62,713 nt of DNA from Mesorhizobium sp. LSJC280B00 (GTDB taxonomy: Bacteria; Pseudomonadota; Alphaproteobacteria; Rhizobiales; Rhizobiaceae): contig NZ_AYVL01000004.1 in assembly GCF_000502835.1 (NCBI RefSeq), positions 414,236-476,948 on the forward strand. The letters are read 5' to 3'. The position numbers and the translations under genes are program-made. Below, piece by piece: positions 33,475 to 41,935 of this stretch. Position 1 is the first letter of the stretch; every line of letters begins with the position of its first letter. The notes under the pieces are model-generated. The model was not told the DNA's origin. It saw only the letters and a list, made by a program, of their open reading frames with translations, and searched no databases.

Positions 33475-34428
33475 ATGGCTGCCGTTCTTGCAAGTCCGAT
33501 CGCCCGGGGCCTGCTGCGCATCCCGCCGTCCTATTTTGTTTTCATCGTGCTTTTGGCCACACTGTGGATCGCGCGGCCGAACATGCTCAACCTCAACATC
33601 ATGGGCATCTTCATCCGGCAGATCGTTCCGCTTGGCATCCTGGTGCTGGGGCAACTCGTCGTCATGCGGGTGAAGTCGATCGACCTCTCCGGCGGCGGCA
33701 TCATCCTCTTGATCAACTATTTCATCTCGTCGGGCAGCTTCCCCGGCGCGTCGATGCCCTTCTTCGTCGTGTTGGCGCTCGCCACCGGCCTCGTCATCGG
33801 CCTGTTCAACGGCTTCATGATCGGCAACCGGCGGGTGTCAGCGGTGATCGTCACGCTGGCGGTCAGCATCATCCTGGTCGGGCTGGTGCAGTTCCTGTCG
33901 AGCGGCAATCCACCCGGCGACGTGCCGAAGCTGTTCAACGACCTCTACAACACGAAATTCCTGTCGGTTCCGACGCCGGTTCTGTTCTGGATCCTGCTGA
34001 CCGCCGCAGTGTCGCTGCTGCTGTCGCAGACGGTGTTTGGCCGCTATGTGGCCTCGGTCGGGGAGAATGCCGAAGCCGCCCATTTTTCCGGCGTGCCGGT
34101 TCAGCGCACCGTCATCTTGGCGCATGCGCTCGCCGGCCTGATCGCGGCGATCGCGGCCCTGGTGCAGACCGGTTCGATTGCCGTTGGGAGCGTCCGCGTG
34201 GGCCTCGATCTGCCGATCCTGGCCGTCGCGGCAACGATCCTTGGCGGCGTCGTCTTCGGCCGCGGCGACGGCGGCGTCTGGGGGCCATTCTTCGGTGCGC
34301 TGTGTTTTGCGCTGCTGTTCGTGGTGATGACGGTGCTCGGCATCGACGAGCCCGGCAAGCTCATCGCCCAGGGCGTCATCATCCTCGGCGCGGCGATCTT
34401 CTACGGAGTGCGCGTGCGAACCCCATGA
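33475..34428 (+). CDS. CUT2 sugar ABC transporter, permease 2
   Basis: A 317-residue permease of the same family but divergent in the signature: VKSIDLSGGGIILLINYFI replaces the usual GGIDLSVGS segment. The coupling loop GRYVASVGENAEAAHFSGV is normal. About nine helices; integral to the inner membrane. Heterodimeric CUT2 channels often have one such divergent half. The SGNH hydrolase gene follows after 90 bp in the same orientation. Confidence 0.92.
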   Translation: MAAVLASPIARGLLRIPPSYFVFIVLLATLWIARPNMLNLNIMGIFIRQIVPLGILVLGQLVVMRVKSIDLSGGGIILLINYFISSGSFPGASMPFFVVLALATGLVIGLFNGFMIGNRRVSAVIVTLAVSIILVGLVQFLSSGNPPGDVPKLFNDLYNTKFLSVPTPVLFWILLTAAVSLLLSQTVFGRYVASVGENAEAAHFSGVPVQRTVILAHALAGLIAAIAALVQTGSIAVGSVRVGLDLPILAVAATILGGVVFGRGDGGVWGPFFGALCFALLFVVMTVLGIDEPGKLIAQGVIILGAAIFYGVRVRTP

Positions 34429-34518
34429 CTTGAGACAGCGAAAGGCAAGACCGCCCGGCGCTGGCCGAGACCGACAAACCGCGCGTTCAGACAATTGTAA
34501 ACAGATGGAGAGACATGG

Positions 34519-35202
34519 ATGTCACCGCCAAAAAACATCATGTGCTATGGCGACTCGCTGACCTGGGGCTGGGTTCCGGTCAAGGAGGGGTCACCGACCT
34601 ACCGCTACCCCTATGACCAGCGCTGGACGGGCGTAATGGCGGCGGCGCTCGGCGAAGGCTATCACATTGTCGAAGAAGGCTTGAGCGCGCGCACGACCTG
34701 CCTCGACGACCCCAATGACCCGCGCCTGAACGGGGCCAGCTACCTGCCCTCGGCCATCGCCAGCCATCTGCCGCTGGACCTGGTCATCGTGATGCTCGGC
34801 ACCAACGACACCAAGTCTTATTTCCGCCGGACGCCTTACGAGATCGCCAATGGAATGGCGAAACTGGTCGGGCAGATCCTGACAAGTGCCGGCGGTGTCG
34901 GCACGCCCTATCCGGCTCCGAAGGCGCTGGTCATTGCGCCGCCGCCGCTCACCCCGATGCCCGACCCATGGTTCGAGGGCATGTTCGGCGGCGGTCACGA
35001 AAAGTCGAGGGATCTGGCCAGGCAGTACAAGGCGATGGCCGATTTCATGAAGATCGACTTCCTCAACGCCGGCGATTTCGTCACCACGGACGGTGTCGAC
35101 GGCATTCACTTCACCGCCGAAAACAACGCCGATCTCGGGCGCGCGGTCGCCGACAAGGTCAGATCGATTCTTGGGCCAAGCCGCGTCAGCACCGCCGCCT
35201 GA
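34519..35202 (+). CDS. SGNH acyltransferase/arylesterase (MsAcT/perhydrolase family), paralogue 2
   Basis: A 227-residue protein that closely follows the Mycobacterium smegmatis acyltransferase (MsAcT) pattern: MCYGDSLTWGWVPV (nucleophile Ser), EEGLSARTT, LNGASYLPS, MLGTNDTKSYFRRTP (block III Asn), SAGGVGTPYPAPK, and GVDGIHFT (Asp and His). MsAcT relatives cleave and transfer short acyl groups and some make peracids. No signal peptide. The ATG at 34519 is used because an overlapping ATG at 34515 is out of frame. Last gene of the ROK-controlled transporter operon, followed by a rho-independent terminator. Confidence 0.93.
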   Translation: MSPPKNIMCYGDSLTWGWVPVKEGSPTYRYPYDQRWTGVMAAALGEGYHIVEEGLSARTTCLDDPNDPRLNGASYLPSAIASHLPLDLVIVMLGTNDTKSYFRRTPYEIANGMAKLVGQILTSAGGVGTPYPAPKALVIAPPPLTPMPDPWFEGMFGGGHEKSRDLARQYKAMADFMKIDFLNAGDFVTTDGVDGIHFTAENNADLGRAVADKVRSILGPSRVSTAA

Positions 35203-35272
35203 AGCTGCAACCCCGCCGGCTTGCGGCACACAGGCCGACGGAGTGTGTCGCACCTTCCTCCCGCGATGCACA

Positions 35273-35312
35273 AAATACGGGGCCGGACGATGAGTTCGAC
35301 CCCGTATTTTTT
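35273..35312 (+). terminator. Rho-independent terminator of the ROK/SGNH transporter operon
   Basis: AAATACGGGG (35273-35282) pairs with CCCCGTATTT (35300-35309), followed by a run of T to 35312. It lies 71 bp after the SGNH hydrolase stop. The A-run on the 5' side would also let it work for transcripts from the opposite strand, such as the lacI-type gene ending at 35671. Confidence 0.8.
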
Positions 35313-35393
35313 GTTGCTTGGATGGTTGTCTTAGCCTGGCCCTGATCAGCTGGCCGCCGCAATCGAACGGCTAAGTACGATCGGGGAACGGGG

Positions 35394-35419
35394 GCGGGAG
35401 AGCGCTACCGCCTTTCCCC
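35394..35419. repeat. 26-bp dispersed repeat, copy 2
   Basis: Identical to 695-720 and in the same orientation. It lies just after the terminator that closes the first three catabolic blocks. Confidence 0.6.
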
Positions 35420-35670
35420 ACACCCGTCAGGTGGGCGGTTCCTGCTTCGTTGTCTCGAATAGGGGTTCATTTTGAGCCGGAACTTTTGACCGTGAGCGAT
35501 CATTCGCTCCGAGCAGGACAACCATCCACTTTTGGGAGCCAACGTTGACGTAAGCCACTTCGTGATCTAAGTAGTTGCTGGCATTGCCGCATCTGCAATT
35601 CGTCATTCAGATGGATCAAACACCGTGATGCCCATCAACGTTCGAGACGCTCGCGCCAGTCGCAATGTTG

Positions 35671-36693
35671 CTACCGCCGCACAACAGCCGTGCTTTCCCT
35701 GACAATCAACCTTATGGCAAGTTCGCGTTGCCTCAAGTGGAGCCGCTGCGAAGGCGAGGCGAGGATATAATCGGCCGCAATACGGCCCATGTCTCTGGCC
35801 GGCACTTCCAGTGTGGTCAGTTCGGGCGAGGTAAGTTCCGCAATCTCCAGATTGTCGAATCCGACGACCGAGACCTCCTGCGGTACAGCGATGCCTTCGG
35901 CGTGACAGTACTTGATGGCGCCGGCAGCAAGGATATCGCTGCCGCAAAAAACGGCCGTTGGCCTCCTGGCGTCTTCCATCAGGCGCGTCATGCAAGTCCT
36001 GCCGTCGTCTAGTCTGTAGGCCCCTTCGACCACCGGCACCGTGCCGCGGTGGATGCCGGAACGTTCGAGTTCTTTCAGGAAGCCGTCGCGGCGACCAGCC
36101 GCACGATCATTGTCCTGGGTGATGCCGGCGATCATACCGAGTCTGGTGTGTCCGAGGTCGAGCAGATAACGTGCCGCGGTGCGGCCTGCCTTTTCATTGT
36201 CGAAACCCACGGCGGCACCGATATCGGTCGCTTGCGACGTGTAGGTATAGACATAGCCGATACGCTTCTGCTCAAGCATGGCCAGAGTGGCTGGCCGGTG
36301 TGTTGAGCCCACGAGGACCACCGATTCGACCCCGCGCTCGACTAGGAGTCGCGCCTGCTCGTATTCAAGATCGATGTCGTAGGTCGAGGTGTTGATGATC
36401 AGCGAAACGTTCTTTTCGGCAAGCCGTGCCTGGAGCCCGTCGACCATCGTGGCGTAGATCGCGTGGTCCAATGTCGGAATGATCGCGCCGACCAACCTTG
36501 TCCGGGTCGACCGCAGCGCCCTCGCGGAACCATTGGGCACATAGCCTAGATCCCGTGCCGCCCGCGCAACACGATCCCGTACCACCTCGTTCACGGTGGG
36601 GTTGCCATTGAGCACGCGCGAGACGGTGGCCGGCGAACAGTTCGCAAGCCGGGCTACGTCAATCAGCTTTGCGCCGCCATCCTCGATATCCAT
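35671..36693 (-). CDS. LacI-family transcriptional regulator
   Basis: A 340-residue LacI-type repressor. The helix-turn-helix at 10-30 (LIDVARLANCSPATVSRVLN) and hinge PNGSARALRS are followed by a sugar-binding effector domain (VGFDNLEIAELTSPELTT). The ATG at 36693 follows GAGGA and begins the standard N-terminus; an upstream start at 36741 would place the operator (36720-36731) inside the coding region. Divergent from the CoA-transferase operon. Predicted sites of the form GAAAaCGaTTTC lie in front of itself, in front of that operon, and before the ATPase gene at 38953. Confidence 0.92.
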   Translation of the reverse strand: MDIEDGGAKLIDVARLANCSPATVSRVLNGNPTVNEVVRDRVARAARDLGYVPNGSARALRSTRTRLVGAIIPTLDHAIYATMVDGLQARLAEKNVSLIINTSTYDIDLEYEQARLLVERGVESVVLVGSTHRPATLAMLEQKRIGYVYTYTSQATDIGAAVGFDNEKAGRTAARYLLDLGHTRLGMIAGITQDNDRAAGRRDGFLKELERSGIHRGTVPVVEGAYRLDDGRTCMTRLMEDARRPTAVFCGSDILAAGAIKYCHAEGIAVPQEVSVVGFDNLEIAELTSPELTTLEVPARDMGRIAADYILASPSQRLHLRQRELAIRLIVRESTAVVRR

Positions 36694-36719
36694 TGAGTCC
36701 TCGAATCCGACGGTTCCGA

Positions 36720-36731
36720 GAAACCGTTTTC
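36720..36731. promoter_or_regulatory. Putative LacI operator (autoregulatory)
   Basis: GAAACCGTTTTC, a variant of the GAAAACGATTTC operators at 36820 and 38930, lies 27 bp upstream of the lacI-type start codon on the minus strand. Confidence 0.45.
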
Positions 36732-36796
36732 CAGATGACACACTTTTTTTCTCAACGCTACACCATCTTTCTTTGAGAAAGCCTTTAGACTAGGGC

Positions 36797-36833
36797 TTGA
36801 CAGCTCTGTGAAAAGGCGTGAAAACGATTTCAC
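36797..36833 (+). promoter_or_regulatory. Promoter and LacI operator of the CoA-transferase operon
   Basis: TTGACA at 36797-36802 is a good -35. The palindrome GTGAAAACGATTTCAC at 36818-36833 covers the -10 position and ends 38 bp before the start codon. Its core is identical to that at 38927-38944. Confidence 0.6.
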
Positions 36834-36871
36834 AAATGCGCAAGCCATAGCGCAGAACCAAGGGAAGAGAA

Positions 36872-38092
36872 ATGCTCAACGGCATCAAAGTCGTCAGCTT
36901 CTGCCATTTTCTGCAGGGTCCTGCGGGTGCCCAGTATCTCGCGGACATGGGTGCGGATGTCGTCAAGGTCGAACCTATCGACGGCGCCCATGAACGCCGC
37001 TGGTCGGGTGCCGACGTCTATGTGGAAGGGGTCAGCGGCTTCTATCTCTGCGCCAACCGCAACAAGCGCTCCATCGGCATCGATCTGAAGAGCACCGAAG
37101 GCAAGCAGGTCGCCCGCCGCCTGATCGCCGGTGCCGATGTGGTGATGGAGAATTTCCGACCGGGCGTGTTCGCCAAGCTTGGCTTTGACGAGGAAACGCT
37201 CCGCGACATCAACCCAAATCTGATTTTCGCTTCGGCGAGCGGTTTTGGCACCACAGGCCCGATGGCGATGAAGCCCGGTCAGGATCTTCTCGCTCAGGCA
37301 CGGTCCGGGCTGATGAGCGTCACTGGAACTCCAGAGCACGGCCCCACGCCGGTCGGCGCGGCGATCGTCGACCAACATGGCGGTGCATTGCTTGCGATGG
37401 GCATCCTGGGTGCGTTGGTACGCCGTTTGCGGGACGGCAAGGGCACGCGCGTCGAAGCAAGCCTGATCAACTCCGCAATCGATCTGCAGGGCGAGCCTCT
37501 GGTCAACTACTTTGCTGGTGGCATGAACCGTGAGGTGCTGAATCGCGAGAAGAACCTGGCCACCTGGTTTCATGCGGCGCCCTACGGCGTGTATCCGACG
37601 AGTGATGGCCATGTGGTGGTGTCGCTGTGCGAATCGGCCGTGCTGGCCGAGGCGCTCGACAGCGACAGGCTGCTCGAGGTGGTCGGCGTCGACCGCTATG
37701 TCGAACGCGATGAGTATGCGCGCCGGCTAGCCCTCGCTACGGCCCGCTTTAGTACCGCCGAGCTCGCCGAGCGCTTCGACCACCATGGAATATGGTGGGC
37801 ACCCATCAGCTACTATGACGACCTGCTGGCCGACCCTCAGCTCACCCACTCCCAAGTGTTTCGGCAGGTGAGCGTGCGCGGCCGCACGATCCACCTCGTC
37901 AATCATCCAAACAGATACGATGGCGAAGTGCCTGCATTACGGTTTCTGGCACTGGAGATCGGCGAGCACACGCGCGAGATTCTGGATGAGCTTGGCTATG
38001 CCGATGGTGAGGTCCAGCGCTTGCTGGCATCGAAGGCCGTGGTCGCTTCCCGTGAAAAGGACGATAGCATGATGGCACGGAAGGCTTCGTGA
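36872..38092 (+). CDS. Class III CoA-transferase (CaiB/BaiF family)
   Basis: A 406-residue family III CoA-transferase, cytosolic and normally an interlocked dimer. Typical segments are GADVVKVEPIDGAHERRW, NRNKRSIGIDLKS, MENFRPGVFAKLG and YGVYPTSDGHVVV. The likely catalytic Asp is Asp167 in VGAAIVDQHGGALLAMGI, where formyl-CoA transferases have GDxxTG. It should move CoA between carboxylic acids, activating an acid made in this pathway. First gene of the LacI-controlled operon; its stop overlaps the SDR start by one base. The acid substrate is unknown. Confidence 0.92.
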   Translation: MLNGIKVVSFCHFLQGPAGAQYLADMGADVVKVEPIDGAHERRWSGADVYVEGVSGFYLCANRNKRSIGIDLKSTEGKQVARRLIAGADVVMENFRPGVFAKLGFDEETLRDINPNLIFASASGFGTTGPMAMKPGQDLLAQARSGLMSVTGTPEHGPTPVGAAIVDQHGGALLAMGILGALVRRLRDGKGTRVEASLINSAIDLQGEPLVNYFAGGMNREVLNREKNLATWFHAAPYGVYPTSDGHVVVSLCESAVLAEALDSDRLLEVVGVDRYVERDEYARRLALATARFSTAELAERFDHHGIWWAPISYYDDLLADPQLTHSQVFRQVSVRGRTIHLVNHPNRYDGEVPALRFLALEIGEHTREILDELGYADGEVQRLLASKAVVASREKDDSMMARKAS

Positions 38093-38910
38093 TGCTGGAC
38101 CAGGCCTCCCAGGCTGCGATGCCCGAGCATGCGGCGTCAGTCAATCGCGGACTTGCCATTGTGACGGGCGGCCGTCGCGGCATCGGGCGGGCCATCTGTT
38201 GTGAACTCGCTCAGGCGGGTTTCAACATCGCTGTCATTGACATCGTCGACGATGAGAATGCCAGCGAGACTGTCGATCTTGTCCGCAAGTACGGGCGAAA
38301 TGCTGCTTTCTTCCGCAAGGACATATCCAAAACCTCGGACAATGCGGCGTTCATCGAGCGCATCGAAGCCGATCTGGGGGGAACCACTTGCCTAGTCAAC
38401 AACGCCGGCGTGCAGGTTTCCGTGCGCGGCGATCTTCTCGATGTTACCGAGGAGAGCTTCGACCGGCTGGTCGGTATCAATCTGCGCGGCACGTTCTTCT
38501 TCACCCAGGCCGTGGCTCGCGCAATGCTTTCCCGGCCGCAAGCCCGGCTCGAACGGTCGGTGGTGACGATCACCTCTGCGAACGCCGGCTTGATCTCGCC
38601 GGAAAAGGGTCCGTACTGCATATCCAAGGCCGGACTGTCGATGGCTTCCCAGCAGTTCGCCATTCGTCTGGCGGATGCGGGCATCCGGGTGCACGAGATT
38701 CGCCCCGGCCTCATCCAGACCGATATGACCGCCGATGTCTACGATAAGTACTCGGCGCAAGTCGAGGCGGGGGAGCTTTCGGCGATCAGGCGGTGGGGGC
38801 AGCCAGAAGACATCGCCCGCGGGGTGGCGACGCTGGCCGTCGGGGGCATGCCATTCAGCACCGGGGATATCTACCACATCGGCGGCGGCATGCAGATGCA
38901 TCGCTTGTGA
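38092..38910 (+). CDS. SDR-family dehydrogenase (3-oxoacyl reductase-like)
   Basis: A 272-residue classical SDR with TGGRRGIG (25-32), NNAG (103-106), Ser162 and Tyr175/Lys179 (YCISK), ending in GDIYHIGGGMQMHRL. The NAD(P) motif with Arg-Arg hints at NADP preference. The ATG at 38092 forms TGATG with the previous stop; a GTG at 38089 is the alternative. It sits between the CoA-transferase and the ABC ATPase, so it may act on the imported sugar or on a CoA-linked keto acid. Confidence 0.9.
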   Translation: MLDQASQAAMPEHAASVNRGLAIVTGGRRGIGRAICCELAQAGFNIAVIDIVDDENASETVDLVRKYGRNAAFFRKDISKTSDNAAFIERIEADLGGTTCLVNNAGVQVSVRGDLLDVTEESFDRLVGINLRGTFFFTQAVARAMLSRPQARLERSVVTITSANAGLISPEKGPYCISKAGLSMASQQFAIRLADAGIRVHEIRPGLIQTDMTADVYDKYSAQVEAGELSAIRRWGQPEDIARGVATLAVGGMPFSTGDIYHIGGGMQMHRL

Positions 38911-38926
38911 TCTTTTTTGACGAGTT

Positions 38927-38944
38927 CAAGAAAACGATTTCTTG
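38927..38944. promoter_or_regulatory. Putative internal LacI operator
   Basis: CAAGAAAACGATTTCTTG is an 18-bp palindrome around the same GAAAACGATTTC core as 36818-36833. It lies between the SDR and ATPase genes and ends 8 bp before the ATPase start, partly covering its GGAG. It could mark a second promoter or a roadblock/loop site. Confidence 0.6.
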
Positions 38945-38952
38945 GAGTGGAC

Positions 38953-40449
38953 ATGATGAAGGACGCGGTTCTCGAGATGCGTGGCATCCACAAGCGCTTT
39001 CCCGGCGTCTATGCGCTGAACAATGTCAGCTTCGCCGTCCGCAAGGGCAGCGTGCACGGCGTCATCGGTGAAAACGGCGCCGGCAAGTCGACACTGATGC
39101 GTGTCCTGTCCGGCGCGTTCTTGGCCAATGAGGGTGAAGTGGCCATTGACGGGAATGTGGTGGCGGCGCCGACGCCGGAGCGGATGCTTGAGCTCGGAAT
39201 CGCGGTTATCTATCAGGAGCTCGCCCAGGCTCCGCATCTCACGGTGGCTGAAAACATCTTTCTCGGCCGCCTGCCGAAGACGCGTCTGGGCATGATCGAC
39301 TGGCGCCGAGCGGAAGCCGCGGCTCGGGATGTGCTCGACAGGCTTGGCTTCCGTGTCGATCCGGCTGCGCGCATCGATACGATCAGTGTCGCGCAGCGCC
39401 AGATGGTCGAGATCGCAAAGGCGACTGCCCGCGATGCTCGCATCGTGGTGCTCGATGAGCCGTCCGCTGTACTAGGCGACGCCGAGCTTGAACATCTTTT
39501 CAAGACGATCCGGCAGCTGAGCAGCGAACATGGCGTTTCGTTCATCTACATCACCCATCGCCTGAAGGAACTTTATGAAATCTGCGATGAGGTCACCGTG
39601 CTGCGGGACGGCCAGGTCGTCGCCTCGATGCCACTTGGCCAGACGACCACGCCCGATCTCATCCGCCACATGGTCGGGCGCGAACTCAGGGATGTCTTTC
39701 CAGCACGCCCGCAACCAGGCGATCAAATCCGCCTAGATGTGCGCAATCTGTCGCGGGCCGGCGTGCTGAAGGATATCTCCTTCAATGTCAGGCGCGGTGA
39801 GATCGTCGGCATCTGCGGCCTTGCCGGTGCGGGCCGGACCGAGGTGCTGCGCGCCATCGCCGGCGCCGATCCGATCGACGGCGGTGAGATCAGGATCGAC
39901 GGCCAATTGGTCGCCATCGACGGGCCGCGTCGGGCACTTGCGCACGGCGTCGGCCTGCTGCCCGAGGATCGCAAGACCGAGGGTCTTTTCCTCGAGCAGT
40001 CGGTCGCCTTCAACGTCACCGTTTCAGAGCTGGCGCCGCTGACCCGCGGCGGCCTGATCAATGGCCGTCGCGAGCACGAGGCTGTCTCCCGGTTCATCCA
40101 GCAGATGCGCATCAAAACGCCGAACCCCAGCACCAAGGTCCGCACCCTGTCGGGTGGCAATCAGCAGAAATGCGGCATCGCCCGTCAACTGCATGCCGGA
40201 ACGGAGATCCTGCTGGTCGACGAGCCGACGCGTGGCGTCGATGTGGCAGCCAAGCGCGAAATCTACGACCTGCTCGCCGAACTGACTTCGAAGCGCGGCG
40301 CAAGCGTCGTGATGGTGTCGTCCGAATTGCCGGAAATCCTCGGCCTCTGCAATCGCATCATCGTCATGCGCGAGGGCGCCATTTCGGCGGTTTTTGAGGG
40401 CGAGGGCGCGACCGAGGAAACAATCATGGCCCATGCGGTTTGGCAGTGA
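38953..40449 (+). CDS. CUT2 sugar ABC transporter, ATP-binding protein
   Basis: A 498-residue double-domain ATPase. Domain 1: Walker A GENGAGKST and Walker B VVLDEPSAVLGDAE, with YITHRLKE as the H-loop. Domain 2: GLAGAGRTE, LSGGNQQK and LLVDEPTRGVDVA. ATG codons at 38953 and 38956 both fit the GGAG at 38944-38947; a longer frame from 38917 would run through the operator. The matching permease and binding-protein genes lie at 42771 and 43846, separated from it by an aldehyde dehydrogenase and a phosphatase gene. Confidence 0.93.
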   Translation: MMKDAVLEMRGIHKRFPGVYALNNVSFAVRKGSVHGVIGENGAGKSTLMRVLSGAFLANEGEVAIDGNVVAAPTPERMLELGIAVIYQELAQAPHLTVAENIFLGRLPKTRLGMIDWRRAEAAARDVLDRLGFRVDPAARIDTISVAQRQMVEIAKATARDARIVVLDEPSAVLGDAELEHLFKTIRQLSSEHGVSFIYITHRLKELYEICDEVTVLRDGQVVASMPLGQTTTPDLIRHMVGRELRDVFPARPQPGDQIRLDVRNLSRAGVLKDISFNVRRGEIVGICGLAGAGRTEVLRAIAGADPIDGGEIRIDGQLVAIDGPRRALAHGVGLLPEDRKTEGLFLEQSVAFNVTVSELAPLTRGGLINGRREHEAVSRFIQQMRIKTPNPSTKVRTLSGGNQQKCGIARQLHAGTEILLVDEPTRGVDVAAKREIYDLLAELTSKRGASVVMVSSELPEILGLCNRIIVMREGAISAVFEGEGATEETIMAHAVWQ

Positions 40450-40457
40450 GGAACGAC

Positions 40458-41927
40458 ATGAGTACCCGCAGCTATCAACAATTCATCGGCGGGCGATTTG
40501 TCGAGGGTTCAGGCTCCGGTTCGATCGAGCGCCAGTCGCCGGCCACTGGTGAACTGGTCGCCCGCTATTCTGATGGCGCGCCCGAGGATGTCGATCTTGC
40601 CGTCGAGGCGGCGCGTATCGCCTTCGAGGAAGGGCCGTGGTCGCGTATGAGCGGCATGGAGCGCGCGGAGGTCCTGAACCGTCTCGCCGATTTGATCCGC
40701 ATCAACCGCGACCGGCTCGTCAGGATCGAAGTCGAGGAGGTCGGTAAGCCGATCCGCTTCGCGCGCGGCGATATTGACGGTGCAACCGGCCTGACGCGCT
40801 ATGCAGCTTCGCTGGCCATGCAGATGGCGGGCCTGACCTACACGAACATTGGTGATGGCAAGACGGCGCTGATCAGCCGTGAAGCGGTAGGCGTTGTGGC
40901 GCTGGTCACGCCATGGAATTTCCCGGCGCTGATCCTGTCGCAGAAAGTCCCGTTTGCGCTCGCCGCCGGCTGCACCGTGGTGCTGAAGCCGTCGGAGTTC
41001 ACGTCAGGTTCCGCGTTCGAGATCGCCGCGCTTGCGGACGAGGCCGGCGTGCCGGCCGGCGCCTTCAATGTCGTCAGCGGCTATGGCGCAACCGTTGGCG
41101 ACCATCTCACCGGGCACCCGGGCATCGACTTCGTTTCCTTCACCGGTTCGACTCGCACCGGCAGCCGTGTCGTCGGCAACACGTCCCGTCACCTAGTCAA
41201 ATCCTCGGTCGAACTGGGCGGCAAGTCGGCCAATATCGTCTTTGCCGATGCGGATCTGGAAGCCGCGGCGGATGGCGCGCTGATGGGCGTGTTCTTCAAC
41301 AATGGCGAGTGCTGCGTTTCGGGTTCGCGGCTATTCGTGCAGTCGTCCATCGCAGACGATTTTATCGCCAAAGTGATCGCGCGCTCCCGCAAGATGAAGG
41401 TCGGCGATCCGTTCGACGGCGACACGGATGTCGGAGCGCTGATCGATCGCGACCATCTGGCCAAGGTGACCGGCTTCGTCAAAAGCGGGATCGAGGAAGG
41501 CGCCCAGCTCGTACTCGGCGGGAACGTAGCGACGGAGGCGGTCGGTCATTTTCACGAAGCGACCATTTTCGACCGGGTCGAGCCGCATATGACCATCTTC
41601 CGCGAAGAGATATTTGGCCCGGTGCTTAGCATCACCCGGTTCGATACGGTGGATGACGCGGTGCGGTTGGCCAACGACACGGCCTATGGCCTGTCGAACT
41701 ACATCTGGTCGAAGAATATCGACACGGTCCTAACCGTCGCCAAGCGCCTGAAAAGCGGCTGGGTGCAGGCCAACACGATCATCGACGGCGCCCCGCAGCT
41801 TCCGCTCACCGGGGTGAAGGGATCCGGTTTCGGCTACGAGATGGGCCAGGCCGGCTTTGAAGAGTTCACCCAGCTTAAGACGCTGCTCATTCAGACCGGG
41901 CCGCGCGCCCCGGTCTTTCCGGTCTGA
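40458..41927 (+). CDS. Aldehyde dehydrogenase (NAD(P)-dependent)
   Basis: A 489-residue ALDH. The Asn of VTPWNFPALILSQK, the NAD-binding FTGSTRTGSR, the general-base Glu in SVELGGKSANIVF, and the nucleophilic Cys region NGECCVSGSRLFVQ are all present, together with EEIFGPVLSI. It should oxidise a semialdehyde or sugar-derived aldehyde to an acid, which the CoA-transferase might then activate. The ATG at 40458 follows GAGGAACG; a start at 40440 would overlap the ATPase. It lies inside the transporter operon. Betaine- or ketoglutarate-semialdehyde-type specificity cannot be decided. Confidence 0.92.
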   Translation: MSTRSYQQFIGGRFVEGSGSGSIERQSPATGELVARYSDGAPEDVDLAVEAARIAFEEGPWSRMSGMERAEVLNRLADLIRINRDRLVRIEVEEVGKPIRFARGDIDGATGLTRYAASLAMQMAGLTYTNIGDGKTALISREAVGVVALVTPWNFPALILSQKVPFALAAGCTVVLKPSEFTSGSAFEIAALADEAGVPAGAFNVVSGYGATVGDHLTGHPGIDFVSFTGSTRTGSRVVGNTSRHLVKSSVELGGKSANIVFADADLEAAADGALMGVFFNNGECCVSGSRLFVQSSIADDFIAKVIARSRKMKVGDPFDGDTDVGALIDRDHLAKVTGFVKSGIEEGAQLVLGGNVATEAVGHFHEATIFDRVEPHMTIFREEIFGPVLSITRFDTVDDAVRLANDTAYGLSNYIWSKNIDTVLTVAKRLKSGWVQANTIIDGAPQLPLTGVKGSGFGYEMGQAGFEEFTQLKTLLIQTGPRAPVFPV

Positions 41928-41935
41928 GACGGGCC

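Larger units (their letters stand above)
35203..35670. other. Non-coding stretch with terminator and dispersed repeat
   Basis: No gene is supported. It holds the terminator at 35273-35312, copy 2 of the 26-bp repeat at 35394-35419, and about 250 bp with no recognisable feature before the end of the lacI-type gene. Confidence 0.55.

Noticed and set aside
38917..38952. Longer start for the ABC ATPase
   Set aside because: It would translate through the LacI operator palindrome, and no ribosome-binding site precedes it.
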